DNA of 59,529 bases from Acidimicrobiales bacterium (GTDB lineage: Bacteria > Actinomycetota > Acidimicrobiia > Acidimicrobiales > Aldehydirespiratoraceae), in assembly GCA_029247365.1 (NCBI GenBank), contig JAQWLJ010000048.1:1-59529 (forward strand), in the 5' to 3' direction. Within the stretch, counting starts at the first letter, position 1. The number at the start of each line of letters is the position of its first letter. Below the pieces are notes generated by a model, which was given only the letters and a program-made list of their open reading frames with translations, was not told the DNA's origin and made no database searches. Position numbers and translations under genes: made by a program. Positions 34,502 through 43,734 of this stretch are shown here, piece after piece.

Positions 34502-36037
34502 TCAGCCGTTCTTCTGAAGTTCGCGCTTGAGGACCTTGCCAGCCGGGTTACGAGGCAGCGTATCGATCACGTCAACCCGTTCGGGCAGGGCTTGGTTTCG
34601 CAGGCCAGCAGCCTTAAGAAACTCGCCGATCGACTGGACTGTTGGTGACGCGCCTTCGGCTGCGACAATCGCAGCCACGACCCGCTCGCCGGTGCGTTCA
34701 TCGGGTACGCCAAAGACGGCAACGTCGGCGACGTCGGCGCAGGTATAGAGGAGGTCCTCGACTTCCTTGGCCGAGACGTTCTCACCATGACGGATGATGA
34801 TGTCCTTGAGGCGGCCGGTGATCGTGACGTAGCCGTCCTCGTCGATGACGCCCAGGTCACCGGTACGGAAATAACCGTTTGCGTCGAAAACGTCGGCGTT
34901 GAGCGACTCGTCGACGTAGCCAAGCATGACCTGTGGACCCTTGGCGCGAAGCTCACCTTCAACCCCAGGAGGGCAGAGCGACTCGTCGTCGGCGACTGCG
35001 ACCAGATCGACGCCCGGCATGGCGCGGCCCTCAGACACTGCGATCTTCGCGTCAGGGTCGGTCACGTCGAGGTTGGTGAGGACCGGTGCCTCAGTGAGAC
35101 CCCAACCGGAGCACACACCGACGCCGCCGAGCTCGTCCACGACCCGATGATGGAGCGCAGGCGGGATCGGCGCGCCGCCGCCCGGGCAGACCTTGAGCGT
35201 TGGGAAGAGTGGTCCCTGACCGGTCTCGTTTCGGCGCGCCTGCGCGGCGAGATACATCAGGAAGAAGGGGGTCCCAGTACCGGCATGGGTGCACTGGTGT
35301 TCCGAGAGGAAATCGATCGTGGCGACCGGGTCGACCGTCTCGTCGAGCAGGTGAAGACAGCCGGTCTGGAGCGCCATGAACAGCAGCCCAAGGCCACCGA
35401 TGTGGGGAAAGGGGAAGGTCAGCGAGTACCGGTCGCCGGCCTGCACGTCGAGGCGCTGCCCGAGCGCGTAGGGGAACGCGGCAACGGTTTGATCACTGTG
35501 GCGGGCGCCCTTCGGATCGGCGGTGGTCCCGGAGGTATAGGTGAGCCAGCGCACGGCGTCGGCGGTTGGCACGGCCACAGCGGGCAGCGTTGCCGGGTCA
35601 CCGCTTGGGAAGTTGCCGGGGGTGGCGATCATGGTCCGGAGGCCGGGTTTGCTAGCTGCGATTCGTTCAGCCATCGCGCCGAAGTCGTAGCCACCGAACT
35701 CGCCGGGCGTGATGAGCAACGTCGCATCGGCCTGCCCGCAACAGAAACCGACCTCGCGGTCGCGGTAGATCGTGATGATCGGGTTCTGCACGGCACCGAC
35801 CCGGGCCAGTGCTCCCGCCAGTACCACCGTGTCGACCCAGGTCGGCAGGATCCAGCTGACGACGTCGCCCTCACCGATCCCCATATGGGCGAAACCCGCA
35901 GCCATCGCCTCGACTCGGTCCTTGTACTCACCGTAGGTGGCGGTATCGCCCTGGCGGGCCAGCAGCATCGGCAGGTCCGGCCAGTTGGCCGCCCCGTGTT
36001 CGATCAGTTCGACGAGGGTCGTCGGTGGAGTACTCAT
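34502..36037 (-). CDS. AMP-dependent acyl-CoA synthetase
   Basis: 511 residues. The AMP-binding motif is LTYTSGTTADPKGARHS, the A5 region GWGLTEAP, and A7/A8 are YFRTGDLGVIDEDGYVTITGRLKDIIIRHGENVS. The catalytic Lys is in NPAGKVLKRELQ at the C-terminus. It activates a carboxylic acid as acyl-AMP and transfers it to CoA. Co-oriented with the crotonase gene and divergent from a PanB-like gene. Confidence 0.92.
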   Translation of the reverse strand: MSTPPTTLVELIEHGAANWPDLPMLLARQGDTATYGEYKDRVEAMAAGFAHMGIGEGDVVSWILPTWVDTVVLAGALARVGAVQNPIITIYRDREVGFCCGQADATLLITPGEFGGYDFGAMAERIAASKPGLRTMIATPGNFPSGDPATLPAVAVPTADAVRWLTYTSGTTADPKGARHSDQTVAAFPYALGQRLDVQAGDRYSLTFPFPHIGGLGLLFMALQTGCLHLLDETVDPVATIDFLSEHQCTHAGTGTPFFLMYLAAQARRNETGQGPLFPTLKVCPGGGAPIPPALHHRVVDELGGVGVCSGWGLTEAPVLTNLDVTDPDAKIAVSEGRAMPGVDLVAVADDESLCPPGVEGELRAKGPQVMLGYVDESLNADVFDANGYFRTGDLGVIDEDGYVTITGRLKDIIIRHGENVSAKEVEDLLYTCADVADVAVFGVPDERTGERVVAAIVAAEGASPTVQSIGEFLKAAGLRNQALPERVDVIDTLPRNPAGKVLKRELQKNG

Positions 36038-36166
36038 GGCCGCGAACGTAGCGTGAGGCCAGGGGAGCCCGCAGGTTCGTGCGGTTCGAGGAGTTGTGAA
36101 CGGTGTGGACCAGCGTGCCCATCGTTGTCACCGTGACGCGCACGCCGAGCTGACTACGTTGGGGCA

Positions 36167-36985
36167 ATGACGCGGATCCTCGACTATGTGGGCAACTCAC
36201 AGGAGCGGACGACCACGGTCGCCGAGCTCCGCACACTGCGAGCTGGTGGCCGCCAGCTCACCCAGACCACCGCCGGCAGCGCGCACGAGGCTGCCGCAGC
36301 AGAAGCGGCCGGAATCGACATGATCGCGTGTCTTGGTAACGCCGTTGCTGAGGTCCGACAGGGAACGTCAAAACTCTTCGTCAGCGCGGCGATCGATTTC
36401 CAGGGCGCCGTCACGCCTTACGACCTGCTCCGTGACGCGTTCGCTGCGCTCGAAGCGGGCGCCGACGCCGTCATCAGCGCCCGCGGCCTCGACTGCGTTC
36501 GCACGCTGGTCGCCGACGACCTCCCGGTAATGGGTCATCTCGGCTTCATCCCCAAGAAAGCGACGCTGTACGGCGGCGTCCGTTCAGTGGGTAAGACCGC
36601 AGCGGAGGCCCGCACGCTCTGGGCCGACATTCAAGCGCTCGAGGATGCCGGCGCCTTCGCGATTGAGTGCGAGTTGATCCCGGCCAATGTCATGGCCGAG
36701 ATCCACAAGCGCACCAGCCTCGTCACCGTGTCACTCGGCTCCGGTCCCGACGCCGACGTGATGTTCCTGTTCCAGAACGACGTCTGCGGGGAGGGCCCGT
36801 TCAAACCCCGCCACGCTCGCGCGTACGCCGACCTCAACGCGCTCCACGCCCAGATCCAATCGGAGCGCATCCGGGCACTCGGTGAGTGGCGGGCCGACGT
36901 TGCGTCGCACAACTTCCCCGTCGCTAGCGAAGTCAACCAGACACCACCCAACGAGTTGGCCGCCTTCCTCAACGATCTCGACTGA
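36167..36985 (+). CDS. Ketopantoate hydroxymethyltransferase (PanB)-like enzyme
   Basis: 272 residues. It has the PEP-mutase/PanB barrel with LPVMGHLGFIPKKATLYGG, an AGAFAIECELIPANVMAEI segment and SLGSGPDADVMFLFQND, aligning with the PanB GHiGL, E-xP and GIGAG motifs. The usual IGIGAG is altered to VSLGSG, so it may act on a substrate other than 2-oxoisovalerate. A stand-alone position without panC or panD argues against a simple pantothenate role. Confidence 0.7.
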   Translation: MTRILDYVGNSQERTTTVAELRTLRAGGRQLTQTTAGSAHEAAAAEAAGIDMIACLGNAVAEVRQGTSKLFVSAAIDFQGAVTPYDLLRDAFAALEAGADAVISARGLDCVRTLVADDLPVMGHLGFIPKKATLYGGVRSVGKTAAEARTLWADIQALEDAGAFAIECELIPANVMAEIHKRTSLVTVSLGSGPDADVMFLFQNDVCGEGPFKPRHARAYADLNALHAQIQSERIRALGEWRADVASHNFPVASEVNQTPPNELAAFLNDLD

Positions 36986-37006
36986 GCACGAACACGGCCT
37001 AGGCGC

Positions 37007-38374
37007 TCAGTCGGTGGGCTGGAACCGGCGGGCGGCGACCGCGTGAGCGGCCAGCTTCTCATCGAGATCGGAAGCGACCAGAAGCCCCGACTCAACCACG
37101 GGTGTGCCGGCAACGATGGTGTGCCACGCCGCGTGTGGACCGGTGCGAAGCCAACCCTCAATGAGGTCGTCCAGCACGCCCGCAAAGATCGGGCCACCGA
37201 GCTTCCAGACGGCAACGTCACCGACTGCACCGACCGACAGCTCACCGAGCTCACCCTCGCGGCCGAGGCATCCGGCCCCACCTCGGGTCGAGATCTCGAG
37301 CACCGTGCGCGCGGTCATCGCGTCAACTCCAGACGTCAGCTTTCCCTGCAGCATCGACAGGCGAGCTTCCTGCCAGAGCGAGGCCGAATCGGCTGACGAC
37401 GAGCCATCACAACCCAGACCGACCGGGCATCCGGCGCGACGGAGGTCGACAACTGGCGCAATACCCGACCCCAGGATCATGTTGGAACTGGGGCAGTGTG
37501 CGATACCGACGCCAGCGGCTCCGAGACGGGCAACTTCATCGGGGTTGGGCATCACGACGTGGGCCCCCCATGAGCGGTCAGACATCCACCCGCAGTGCTC
37601 GTAGTACTCGACGGGTCGCATGCCGAATGTGGCGATGGCGAAGTCGTCGTCTTCGGCGTTCTCGGCGAGGTGCGTGTGCAACCGGACATCGAGTTGCTCG
37701 GCCAGTTCTGCAGAACGGATCATCAGATCGGTCGACACCGTGAACGGTGAACACGGCGCGAGCGCAACCTGCAGCATCGAGCCGTGCGACGGATCGTGAT
37801 GATTTTCCACCGCTCGCTGTGACTCAGCGAGGATGTCGTCCTCATCGCGCACCGCCTCATCGGGGGGAAGCCCACCCTTCGATTCGCCGAGCGACATCGA
37901 GGCGTAGGTCGGATGGAAACGCATCCCAAGATTGGCCGCTGCGCGCACTTCAGCGCTGAGAAGATCGCCGGCCCGCACCGGATGGAGGTAGTGGTGATCC
38001 GACGACGTCGTGCAGCCGCTCATTGCCAGCTCCGCCAAGCCCACCCAGGCCGCGAGGTACTCAGCTTCTTCATCGATCGCCGCGGTCCACAGCGGGTACA
38101 GCGACTGCAGCCACCCAAACAACGGGGCCGAGGTCATCGGTGGGTACGCCCGAGTCAGGTTCTGAAACAGATGATGGTGGGTGTTGATCAGACCAGGTGT
38201 CACCAGACAGCCATCAGCATCGATCAAACGGTTGGCCGTGGGCACGGGGTCAATCGGCGAGCCGACCCCGGAGATGAGCCCATCGGTGATCGCGACCCAA
38301 CCGCCATGGAGTTCACGGCGTTGCGCGTCGACCGTGGCGACGAGCGCCGCATTGCGGATCAGAAGGTCAGTCAT
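37007..38374 (-). CDS. 8-oxoguanine deaminase-like amidohydrolase (TRZ/ATZ family)
   Basis: 455 residues. Full composite-domain amidohydrolase: N-terminal beta strands, the metal motif PGLINTHHHLFQNLTRA, RLHTHLAENAEDDDF, and the metal-binding Asp in VGLGCDGSSSAD. The FQNLTRAYPP and LFGWLQSLYPLW stretches are characteristic of 8-oxoguanine deaminases, which convert 8-oxoguanine to urate. The ATG overlaps the last eight bases of the regulator gene, so regulator and deaminase form one operon. This places it in purine, especially oxidised purine, catabolism. Confidence 0.85.
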   Translation of the reverse strand: MTDLLIRNAALVATVDAQRRELHGGWVAITDGLISGVGSPIDPVPTANRLIDADGCLVTPGLINTHHHLFQNLTRAYPPMTSAPLFGWLQSLYPLWTAAIDEEAEYLAAWVGLAELAMSGCTTSSDHHYLHPVRAGDLLSAEVRAAANLGMRFHPTYASMSLGESKGGLPPDEAVRDEDDILAESQRAVENHHDPSHGSMLQVALAPCSPFTVSTDLMIRSAELAEQLDVRLHTHLAENAEDDDFAIATFGMRPVEYYEHCGWMSDRSWGAHVVMPNPDEVARLGAAGVGIAHCPSSNMILGSGIAPVVDLRRAGCPVGLGCDGSSSADSASLWQEARLSMLQGKLTSGVDAMTARTVLEISTRGGAGCLGREGELGELSVGAVGDVAVWKLGGPIFAGVLDDLIEGWLRTGPHAAWHTIVAGTPVVESGLLVASDLDEKLAAHAVAARRFQPTD

Positions 38375-38873
38375 CGGGGATCAGCGTCGCCCGTTCGGGG
38401 CGAGAAATGGCATTGAGATAGTTGTAAATCGTGATGCGGCTCACGCCCATCATCTCCCCTACCGACTCGACGGCCTTGCGCAGCAGGAACGCGCCCCGCT
38501 CGTCGAGCAGGCGCACCGCCACCTGCTTCTCCTCGCGAGAAAGCTGCGAGAGCGGCGCGCTGAGTTGTTCTTCGACCGCCGCCACCATTTGCGCAAGGGC
38601 GTCGTGGAGATCACCGAAGCGGGTCGCTGACGGCGACTCGCCGAAGCGGACCTGGACGGCAGTCGCTCCATTGGCGAGTGCAGCCCGGCTCATGTCATGC
38701 ACCGCCGCAGTGACGGCGTCGATCGACCCGGCGATGGAGGTAGCGAACGGACCGAGGTCGGGTTCAAGGCCGTTGGCCCGACAGGCTTCGAGTGCAGCCG
38801 TGACGTGCGGACCCGGGGAACCCTCAACGAACGGCTCGACCAGGAATTCGGCGCGAACGGCGTCTGAGGCCAC
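38367..38873 (-). CDS. Regulator: thiamine-binding-like (MTH1187/YkoF) domain fused to YheO-type HTH
   Basis: 168 residues from GTG at 38873; the frame is open much further upstream but only as antisense of the next gene. Residues 5-75 (RAEFLVEPFVEGSPGPHVTA, FATSIAGSIDAVTAAVHDM, NGATAVQVRFG) resemble the small ferredoxin-like MTH1187/YkoF proteins that bind thiamine or related molecules. Residues 110-165 match the YheO HTH: SREEKQVAVRLLDERGAFLL, then SVGEMMGVSRITIYNYL. It probably binds the inverted repeats at 38895 and 30017 and autoregulates. Effector unknown; a purine or ureide would fit the neighbours. Confidence 0.7.
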   Translation of the reverse strand: MASDAVRAEFLVEPFVEGSPGPHVTAALEACRANGLEPDLGPFATSIAGSIDAVTAAVHDMSRAALANGATAVQVRFGESPSATRFGDLHDALAQMVAAVEEQLSAPLSQLSREEKQVAVRLLDERGAFLLRKAVESVGEMMGVSRITIYNYLNAISRPERATLIPDD

Positions 38874-38894
38874 GACCCCACCGTAGCTGCGCCT

Positions 38895-38909
38895 TTGACA
38901 TTTTGTTAA
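38895..38909. promoter_or_regulatory. Inverted-repeat operator candidate TTGACA-TTT-TGTTAA
   Basis: An inverted repeat with one mismatch lies in the 46-base divergent region between the regulator (start 38873) and the amidohydrolase operon (start 38920). It matches the repeat at 30017-30031 at 12 of 15 positions. TTGACA could also serve as a -35 element, so operator and promoter may overlap. Confidence 0.6.
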
Positions 38910-38919
38910 GTTTCTTCCA

Positions 38920-40152
38920 ATGACCGACCTTCGTATCGACATCGATCGGCTGATCGAACGCCTTGCGGCGCTGGCCGAGATCGGCGCGATCCACGGCACG
39001 GAAGGCTGTGCCCGCCTTGCGCTCACAGACGAGGACAGGGCGGGCCGCGACCTGGTCGTCTCGTGGATGCATGATCTCGACCTCGACGTCACGGTCGACG
39101 GCATCGGCAACGTCGTCGGCGTGATGGCAGGAACCGCCGACGACCAGCCGGTTATGACCGGCTCACACATCGACACCGTCCGCACGGGTGGCCGCTACGA
39201 CGGCAACCTGGGCGTGCTCGCAGGGCTCGAAGTCGTCGAAACACTTCGAACTGCGGGCGTCACCCCGACCCGTCCACTCGCCGTCGCATTCTTCAGCGAC
39301 GAAGAAGGTGCTCGCTTCCCGCCCGACATGCTCGGCAGCCTCGTGTATGTCGGCGGCATGGGCGTTGAGGAAGCCCACGCCATCGAGGGCATTGACGGCA
39401 CGACGGTCGGTACCGAACTCGACCGCATCGGGTACCTCGGTCCCGAGCCGCTCCCCGGTCCCGCGCCGCACGCGTTCATCGAACTCCACGTCGAACAGGG
39501 ACCAGTCCTCGAAGCCGAGGGCCTCACAATCGGCGCCGTCACCGGCGTCCAAGGCATCAGTTGGGCTGAGGTGACCGTTACCGGTCAGTCCAACCACGCA
39601 GGCACGACACCGATGGCGCTCCGAAAGGACCCGGGCGTCGTCGCGTTCAAGGTCGGCGCGTTCGTGAACGAACTCGCACACGAACTTGGCGCACCGCAGG
39701 TCGCCACGGTTGGCCGGATCGAGATGCACCCCAACCTCGTCAACGTCGTCCCCGCTTCCGCCACGTTCACCATCGATCTCCGCCATACCGACAACGACGT
39801 GCTCTTCGAGGCCGAACGCCGCACCAAGGAATTCCTCGCCGCCACCGCTGCCGCCGAGCACTGCACGATCGAAACTCGCAGTCTTGCCCGCTTCGACCCA
39901 GTCGTCTTCGACGAAACCGTGATCTGCGCCGTTGAGCGCGCCGCCGCCAGCCAGAACCGAACCGTGCGCCGGATGCCCTCCGGTGCCGGCCACGATGCCC
40001 AAATGCTGGCTCGGGTCTGCCCCACCGGCATGGTGTTCGTCCCGAGCGTCGACGGCGTCAGTCACAACCCGGCCGAGTACACCTCGCCCGACGATCTCGA
40101 GGCAGGCGCGAGCGTGCTGCTTCAGGTCATGCTCGAGCTGGCAAACACATGA
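38920..40152 (+). CDS. Zn-dependent amidohydrolase of the allantoate/N-carbamoyl-L-amino acid hydrolase family
   Basis: 410 residues. M20-type metallohydrolase: VMTGSHIDTVRTGGRYDGNLG supplies His and Asp metal ligands, FFSDEEGARFP the catalytic and bridging Glu, and FIELHVEQGPVLEAEG another ligand. SGAGHDAQMLARVCPTGMVFVP is typical of allantoate amidohydrolase and L-carbamoylase. It hydrolyses a ureido bond. First gene of a tight run (overlapping the carbamoylase by four bases) that contains purine-type enzymes, so allantoate or a related ureide is a likely substrate. Confidence 0.85.
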   Translation: MTDLRIDIDRLIERLAALAEIGAIHGTEGCARLALTDEDRAGRDLVVSWMHDLDLDVTVDGIGNVVGVMAGTADDQPVMTGSHIDTVRTGGRYDGNLGVLAGLEVVETLRTAGVTPTRPLAVAFFSDEEGARFPPDMLGSLVYVGGMGVEEAHAIEGIDGTTVGTELDRIGYLGPEPLPGPAPHAFIELHVEQGPVLEAEGLTIGAVTGVQGISWAEVTVTGQSNHAGTTPMALRKDPGVVAFKVGAFVNELAHELGAPQVATVGRIEMHPNLVNVVPASATFTIDLRHTDNDVLFEAERRTKEFLAATAAAEHCTIETRSLARFDPVVFDETVICAVERAAASQNRTVRRMPSGAGHDAQMLARVCPTGMVFVPSVDGVSHNPAEYTSPDDLEAGASVLLQVMLELANT

Positions 40153-41144
40153 CCTCCCATTCCCCCGCATTTGACCCGGACGCAGCGATTGCCTCCGCCC
40201 ACCAGGACCGCCCACCGCGACGACTCACCGTCGCTGCCGGCCAGCTTGGGCCGATCAGCGCGAGCGAATCGCGCGAGGCGGTTGTCACCCGACTGATCCG
40301 AATGCTCGAGCAAGCCCACTGCGCGGGAGCCGAGCTCATTGCCTTTCCCGAGCTTGCGCTCACCACGTTCTTCCCACGCTGGTACGTCGAAGGCGAACCT
40401 GAACTCGACCTCGACTCGTTCTACGAGACGCAGATGCCCGGCCCCGCCACCCAGCCGCTGTTCGACCGCGCCGCCGAACTCGGCATCGGGTTTGCACTCG
40501 GTTACGCCGAGCTCACCCCCGATGGTCATCGCTACAACACGCAGATCCTCGTCGAGCGCGACGGTTCGATCGTGGGCCGCTACCACAAGGTCCATCTGCC
40601 TGGTCACCGTGAGCACGAGCCCTGGCGCGAATTCCAACATCTCGAGCGGCGCTACTTCGAAAAAGGCGACGCCTTCCACACCTGGAACTCGTTCGGTGGT
40701 GTCGTCGGGTTGGCAACTTGCAACGACCGCCGCTGGCCTGAGACGTACCGGGTTCTCGCGCTCCAGGGCGCCGAGCTGATCCTCATTGGCTACAACACGC
40801 CCAAGCACTACGCACCCGATCCGAGCCAGAATCCGTTGCAGGGATTCCACAATCGGCTCGTGATGCAAGCGGGGGCCTACCAGAACGGCTGCTACGTGAT
40901 CGGCGTCGCCAAAGGTGGCCGCGAAGAGGGGGTCGACTCGCTCGCCGAAAGCTGCATCATCGCCCCGAGTGGCACGATCCTGGCTGACTGCCGAACCGAG
41001 GCCGACGAGGTGATCGTCGCCGAGATCGATCTCGCAGAGACATCGAAATACAAGGAAACGCTCTTCGATTTCGAGCGGTACCGGCGCCCCGAGGTGTACG
41101 GACCAATCACTGAACAAACGGGCGCGATCCCACCGGAGGACTGA
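40149..41144 (+). CDS. Nitrilase-superfamily carbamoylase (N-carbamoyl-D-amino acid hydrolase/beta-ureidopropionase-like)
   Basis: 331 residues. The catalytic triad is visible: Glu in LIAFPELALTTFFP, Lys in YHKVHLPGH and Cys in GLATCNDRRWPETYR. HREHEPWREFQHLERRYFEKGD and CNDRRWPE are close to D-carbamoylases. It removes CO2 and NH3 from N-carbamoyl compounds. It overlaps the preceding amidohydrolase and ends two bases before the xanthine dehydrogenase, consistent with successive steps in ureide breakdown. Confidence 0.87.
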   Translation: MTSHSPAFDPDAAIASAHQDRPPRRLTVAAGQLGPISASESREAVVTRLIRMLEQAHCAGAELIAFPELALTTFFPRWYVEGEPELDLDSFYETQMPGPATQPLFDRAAELGIGFALGYAELTPDGHRYNTQILVERDGSIVGRYHKVHLPGHREHEPWREFQHLERRYFEKGDAFHTWNSFGGVVGLATCNDRRWPETYRVLALQGAELILIGYNTPKHYAPDPSQNPLQGFHNRLVMQAGAYQNGCYVIGVAKGGREEGVDSLAESCIIAPSGTILADCRTEADEVIVAEIDLAETSKYKETLFDFERYRRPEVYGPITEQTGAIPPED

Positions 41145-41145
41145 C

Positions 41146-43734
41146 ATGGCTGGTTTCACCGTCAACGGACAGACCGTCGAGGTCCGCGACCATCACGAAC
41201 ACCTGCTTGCCGCGCTGCGCGACGAGCTCCGCATCACATCACCCAAGGACGGCTGCTCGCCATCGGGCCAGTGCGGCTGCTGCACCGTGCTGATCGACGG
41301 CAAGGCCCGCATCTCGTGCCAGACCTCGCTCGAGAAGGCCGACGGCGCCGAGATCACCACCCTCGAGGGTGTACCCGAGGACGAACGGACTCGGATGGCC
41401 GATGCCTTCGCCGCGCACGGCGCCCTTCAGTGCGGGTTCTGCACTCCCGGAATCGTCATGCGCACCGTCGCCTTGCTCGGACGCGACAAGCAGACAACCC
41501 GAGACGACGCGGCCCGTCACCTGGGGGCCCACCTCTGCCGCTGCACGGGCTACGTGAAGATCCTTGACGCGGTCGAGTCGCTCGCACTGGGCGAAACCTC
41601 CGTTGCCATCACCGCCGGCGGTGTCGGTGGACGCGGCACGAAGTACGAAGGCCAAGCCCTTACCCTCGGCGATCGCGGGTTCATCGATGACATGGAGCCA
41701 GCCGGCTGCTTCCACGGCGCCGTCGTGCTCAGCGAGCACGCCCGCGCCGACATCCACGCGATCGATTCCTCGGCAGCGATGGCGATGCCCGGCGTGGTCG
41801 CAGTCTTCACTGCGGCCGACGTACCGGGCGAGCTTCGCAGCGGGCTGATCCACAAGGACTGGCCGGCCTTCATCCCCATTGGCGGCCGCACCTCGTACCT
41901 CGGCGACGTACTCGCCCTCGTGGTGGCCGAGACCCGCGCCCAGGCCCGGGCCGCAACATCAGCCGTGGCCATCGACTATGGCGTCTTGCAACCGTTCACG
42001 AACCCGGCCGATGCGCTCGCAACCGACGAAGCAGCCGTATGGACCCTCGATGGCAACATGCTCAGCCGGTCGGCCTATTCGCGTGGCGGTGTCGATGAAG
42101 CGTTCGAGCGGGCCACCCACGTTGCCCGTGACACGTTCCAGACCCAGCGCATCGACCATGCCTTCCTCGAGCCGGAGTCGACCCTTGCCGTCCCGACCGT
42201 CGGCGATGACAACGCGACCGAATCGCTGTACGTGTACTCGGGCGGCCAGGGCGTCTGGGACGATCGCAACGACATCGCTCGCATGCTCAACATCTCCACC
42301 GACCAGGTCACAGTCGAGCTCGTGTCGAACGGTGGCGCCTTCGGCGGCAAGGAGGACATGTCGAACCAGGGCCAGACGGCCCTCGCCGCATGGTTGCTCG
42401 GCCGTCCGGTCAAGACCACGTTTTCTCGCGAGGAGTCGTTCCTCGTTCACACGAAACGGCACCCGATCCGAATGCAGTACGAGGTCGGCAGCGACGCCAA
42501 CGGCAAGCTCCTCGCGGTCAGGGCGAAGATGATCGGCGATTCCGGCCCTTACGCGTCGGTCGGTATGAAGGTGCTCGAACGGGCCGCTGGCCACGCGAGC
42601 GGCCCGTACGTTACCGAGACGATCGACATCGAGGCGACCGCCGTCCGCACCAACAATTCGGTCTGCGGTGCCTTCCGTGGCTTCGGTGCCAACCAAGCCC
42701 AGTTTGCGATGGAAGGGATGATGGACCGCCTCGCAGAGATGGCCGGTATCTCGGGATGGGAGATCCGGAGCCGCAACGTCGTTGAGCCCGGCGTGGTGTG
42801 GGGCCCGGGTCAGATCATGGACGATGGCTCCCTCGGCGCCCGGGCCTGCCTTGACGCGGTCAAGCCTGCCTGGGACGCCGCCGAAGCCGCCGGCAACCCG
42901 GTCGGCATGGGCCTTGGACTGAAGAACTCGGGCCTCGGCAACGGTGCCAACGAGGTCAGCCGCTCAACCGTTCGCTTCGATCCCGACGACACCGTCGAGA
43001 TCCGCCACTGCTGGACGGAGATGGGGCAGGGCATCCACACCGTCGCTCGTCAGGTCGCGGTCGAAGAACTCGGTATCGAAGCTGACCGCATCACGGTCGT
43101 CGTCGACACCACCCGTGAACTCGGCGCGGGCCAGACCACGGGATCTCGCGGCACAGTCATGGGCGCCGGCTCCGTTGCCGATGCGTGCCGTAACGCCATT
43201 GCCGGCGGCTGCGAGGTCGGCGTCGAATACGAGGGTGTCTATGTCGTCGACTGGACCAACTCGATCAACGAGGGGCTCGAGAACCCAGTCATCCATTCGA
43301 CGTTTGGCTACGCCGCGCAGCTGGTCGAACTCGATGCCGAGTCCGGCGACATTGCCAAAGTGGTTGCTGCCCACGATGTTGGACGAGCGGTGAACCCGTT
43401 GCTGTGCGAGGGCCAGATCGAAGGTGCCGTCCATATGGGCCTCGGGTACGCGCTCAGTGAGGGCTTCCCCTGTGACGAGAACGGCAAACCCCGCAACGAG
43501 ACCCTCCGTTCACTCGACATCATTCGCCCAAAAGACATGCCCCCGACAGAGGTCATCCTCGTTGAATCCCCTGATCCCAACTCGCCGTACGGCATCAAGG
43601 GTGTAGGTGAGATCGGCCTCGTTCCCACCGCGGGAGCGGTCGCAGCCGCACTCCACGCCCACGATGGTGAGTGGCGCAACGAACTGCCGATGCGGACCGA
43701 GAAGAACCGCGAGCGCGCTAGCGCCTGGCAGTGA
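41146..43734 (+). CDS. Selenium-dependent-type xanthine dehydrogenase (fused [2Fe-2S]-molybdopterin)
   Basis: 862 residues. The [2Fe-2S] region (1-150) has C37-x5-C43-x2-C46 in GCSPSGQCGCCTV, then QCGFCTPGI and LCRCTGY. The molybdopterin domain follows, with GGAFGGKEDMSNQGQTALAAW, SREESFLVHTKRHP, CGAFRGFGANQ, TEMGQGIH and the C-terminal GIKGVGEIGLVP holding the catalytic Glu. This fused form without an FAD domain, and the KEDMS and HTKRHP stretches, match the selenium-dependent molybdenum hydroxylase family, whose Mo centre carries a labile selenium rather than selenocysteine. No in-frame UGA is present. The SsnA gene downstream and the sel genes in the window support the call. Probable role: xanthine or other purine hydroxylation. 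Confidence 0.85.
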   Translation: MAGFTVNGQTVEVRDHHEHLLAALRDELRITSPKDGCSPSGQCGCCTVLIDGKARISCQTSLEKADGAEITTLEGVPEDERTRMADAFAAHGALQCGFCTPGIVMRTVALLGRDKQTTRDDAARHLGAHLCRCTGYVKILDAVESLALGETSVAITAGGVGGRGTKYEGQALTLGDRGFIDDMEPAGCFHGAVVLSEHARADIHAIDSSAAMAMPGVVAVFTAADVPGELRSGLIHKDWPAFIPIGGRTSYLGDVLALVVAETRAQARAATSAVAIDYGVLQPFTNPADALATDEAAVWTLDGNMLSRSAYSRGGVDEAFERATHVARDTFQTQRIDHAFLEPESTLAVPTVGDDNATESLYVYSGGQGVWDDRNDIARMLNISTDQVTVELVSNGGAFGGKEDMSNQGQTALAAWLLGRPVKTTFSREESFLVHTKRHPIRMQYEVGSDANGKLLAVRAKMIGDSGPYASVGMKVLERAAGHASGPYVTETIDIEATAVRTNNSVCGAFRGFGANQAQFAMEGMMDRLAEMAGISGWEIRSRNVVEPGVVWGPGQIMDDGSLGARACLDAVKPAWDAAEAAGNPVGMGLGLKNSGLGNGANEVSRSTVRFDPDDTVEIRHCWTEMGQGIHTVARQVAVEELGIEADRITVVVDTTRELGAGQTTGSRGTVMGAGSVADACRNAIAGGCEVGVEYEGVYVVDWTNSINEGLENPVIHSTFGYAAQLVELDAESGDIAKVVAAHDVGRAVNPLLCEGQIEGAVHMGLGYALSEGFPCDENGKPRNETLRSLDIIRPKDMPPTEVILVESPDPNSPYGIKGVGEIGLVPTAGAVAAALHAHDGEWRNELPMRTEKNRERASAWQ

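Noticed and set aside
34787-36136. A 449-codon plus-strand frame
   Set aside because: Antisense to the acyl-CoA synthetase, whose motifs are complete on the minus strand.
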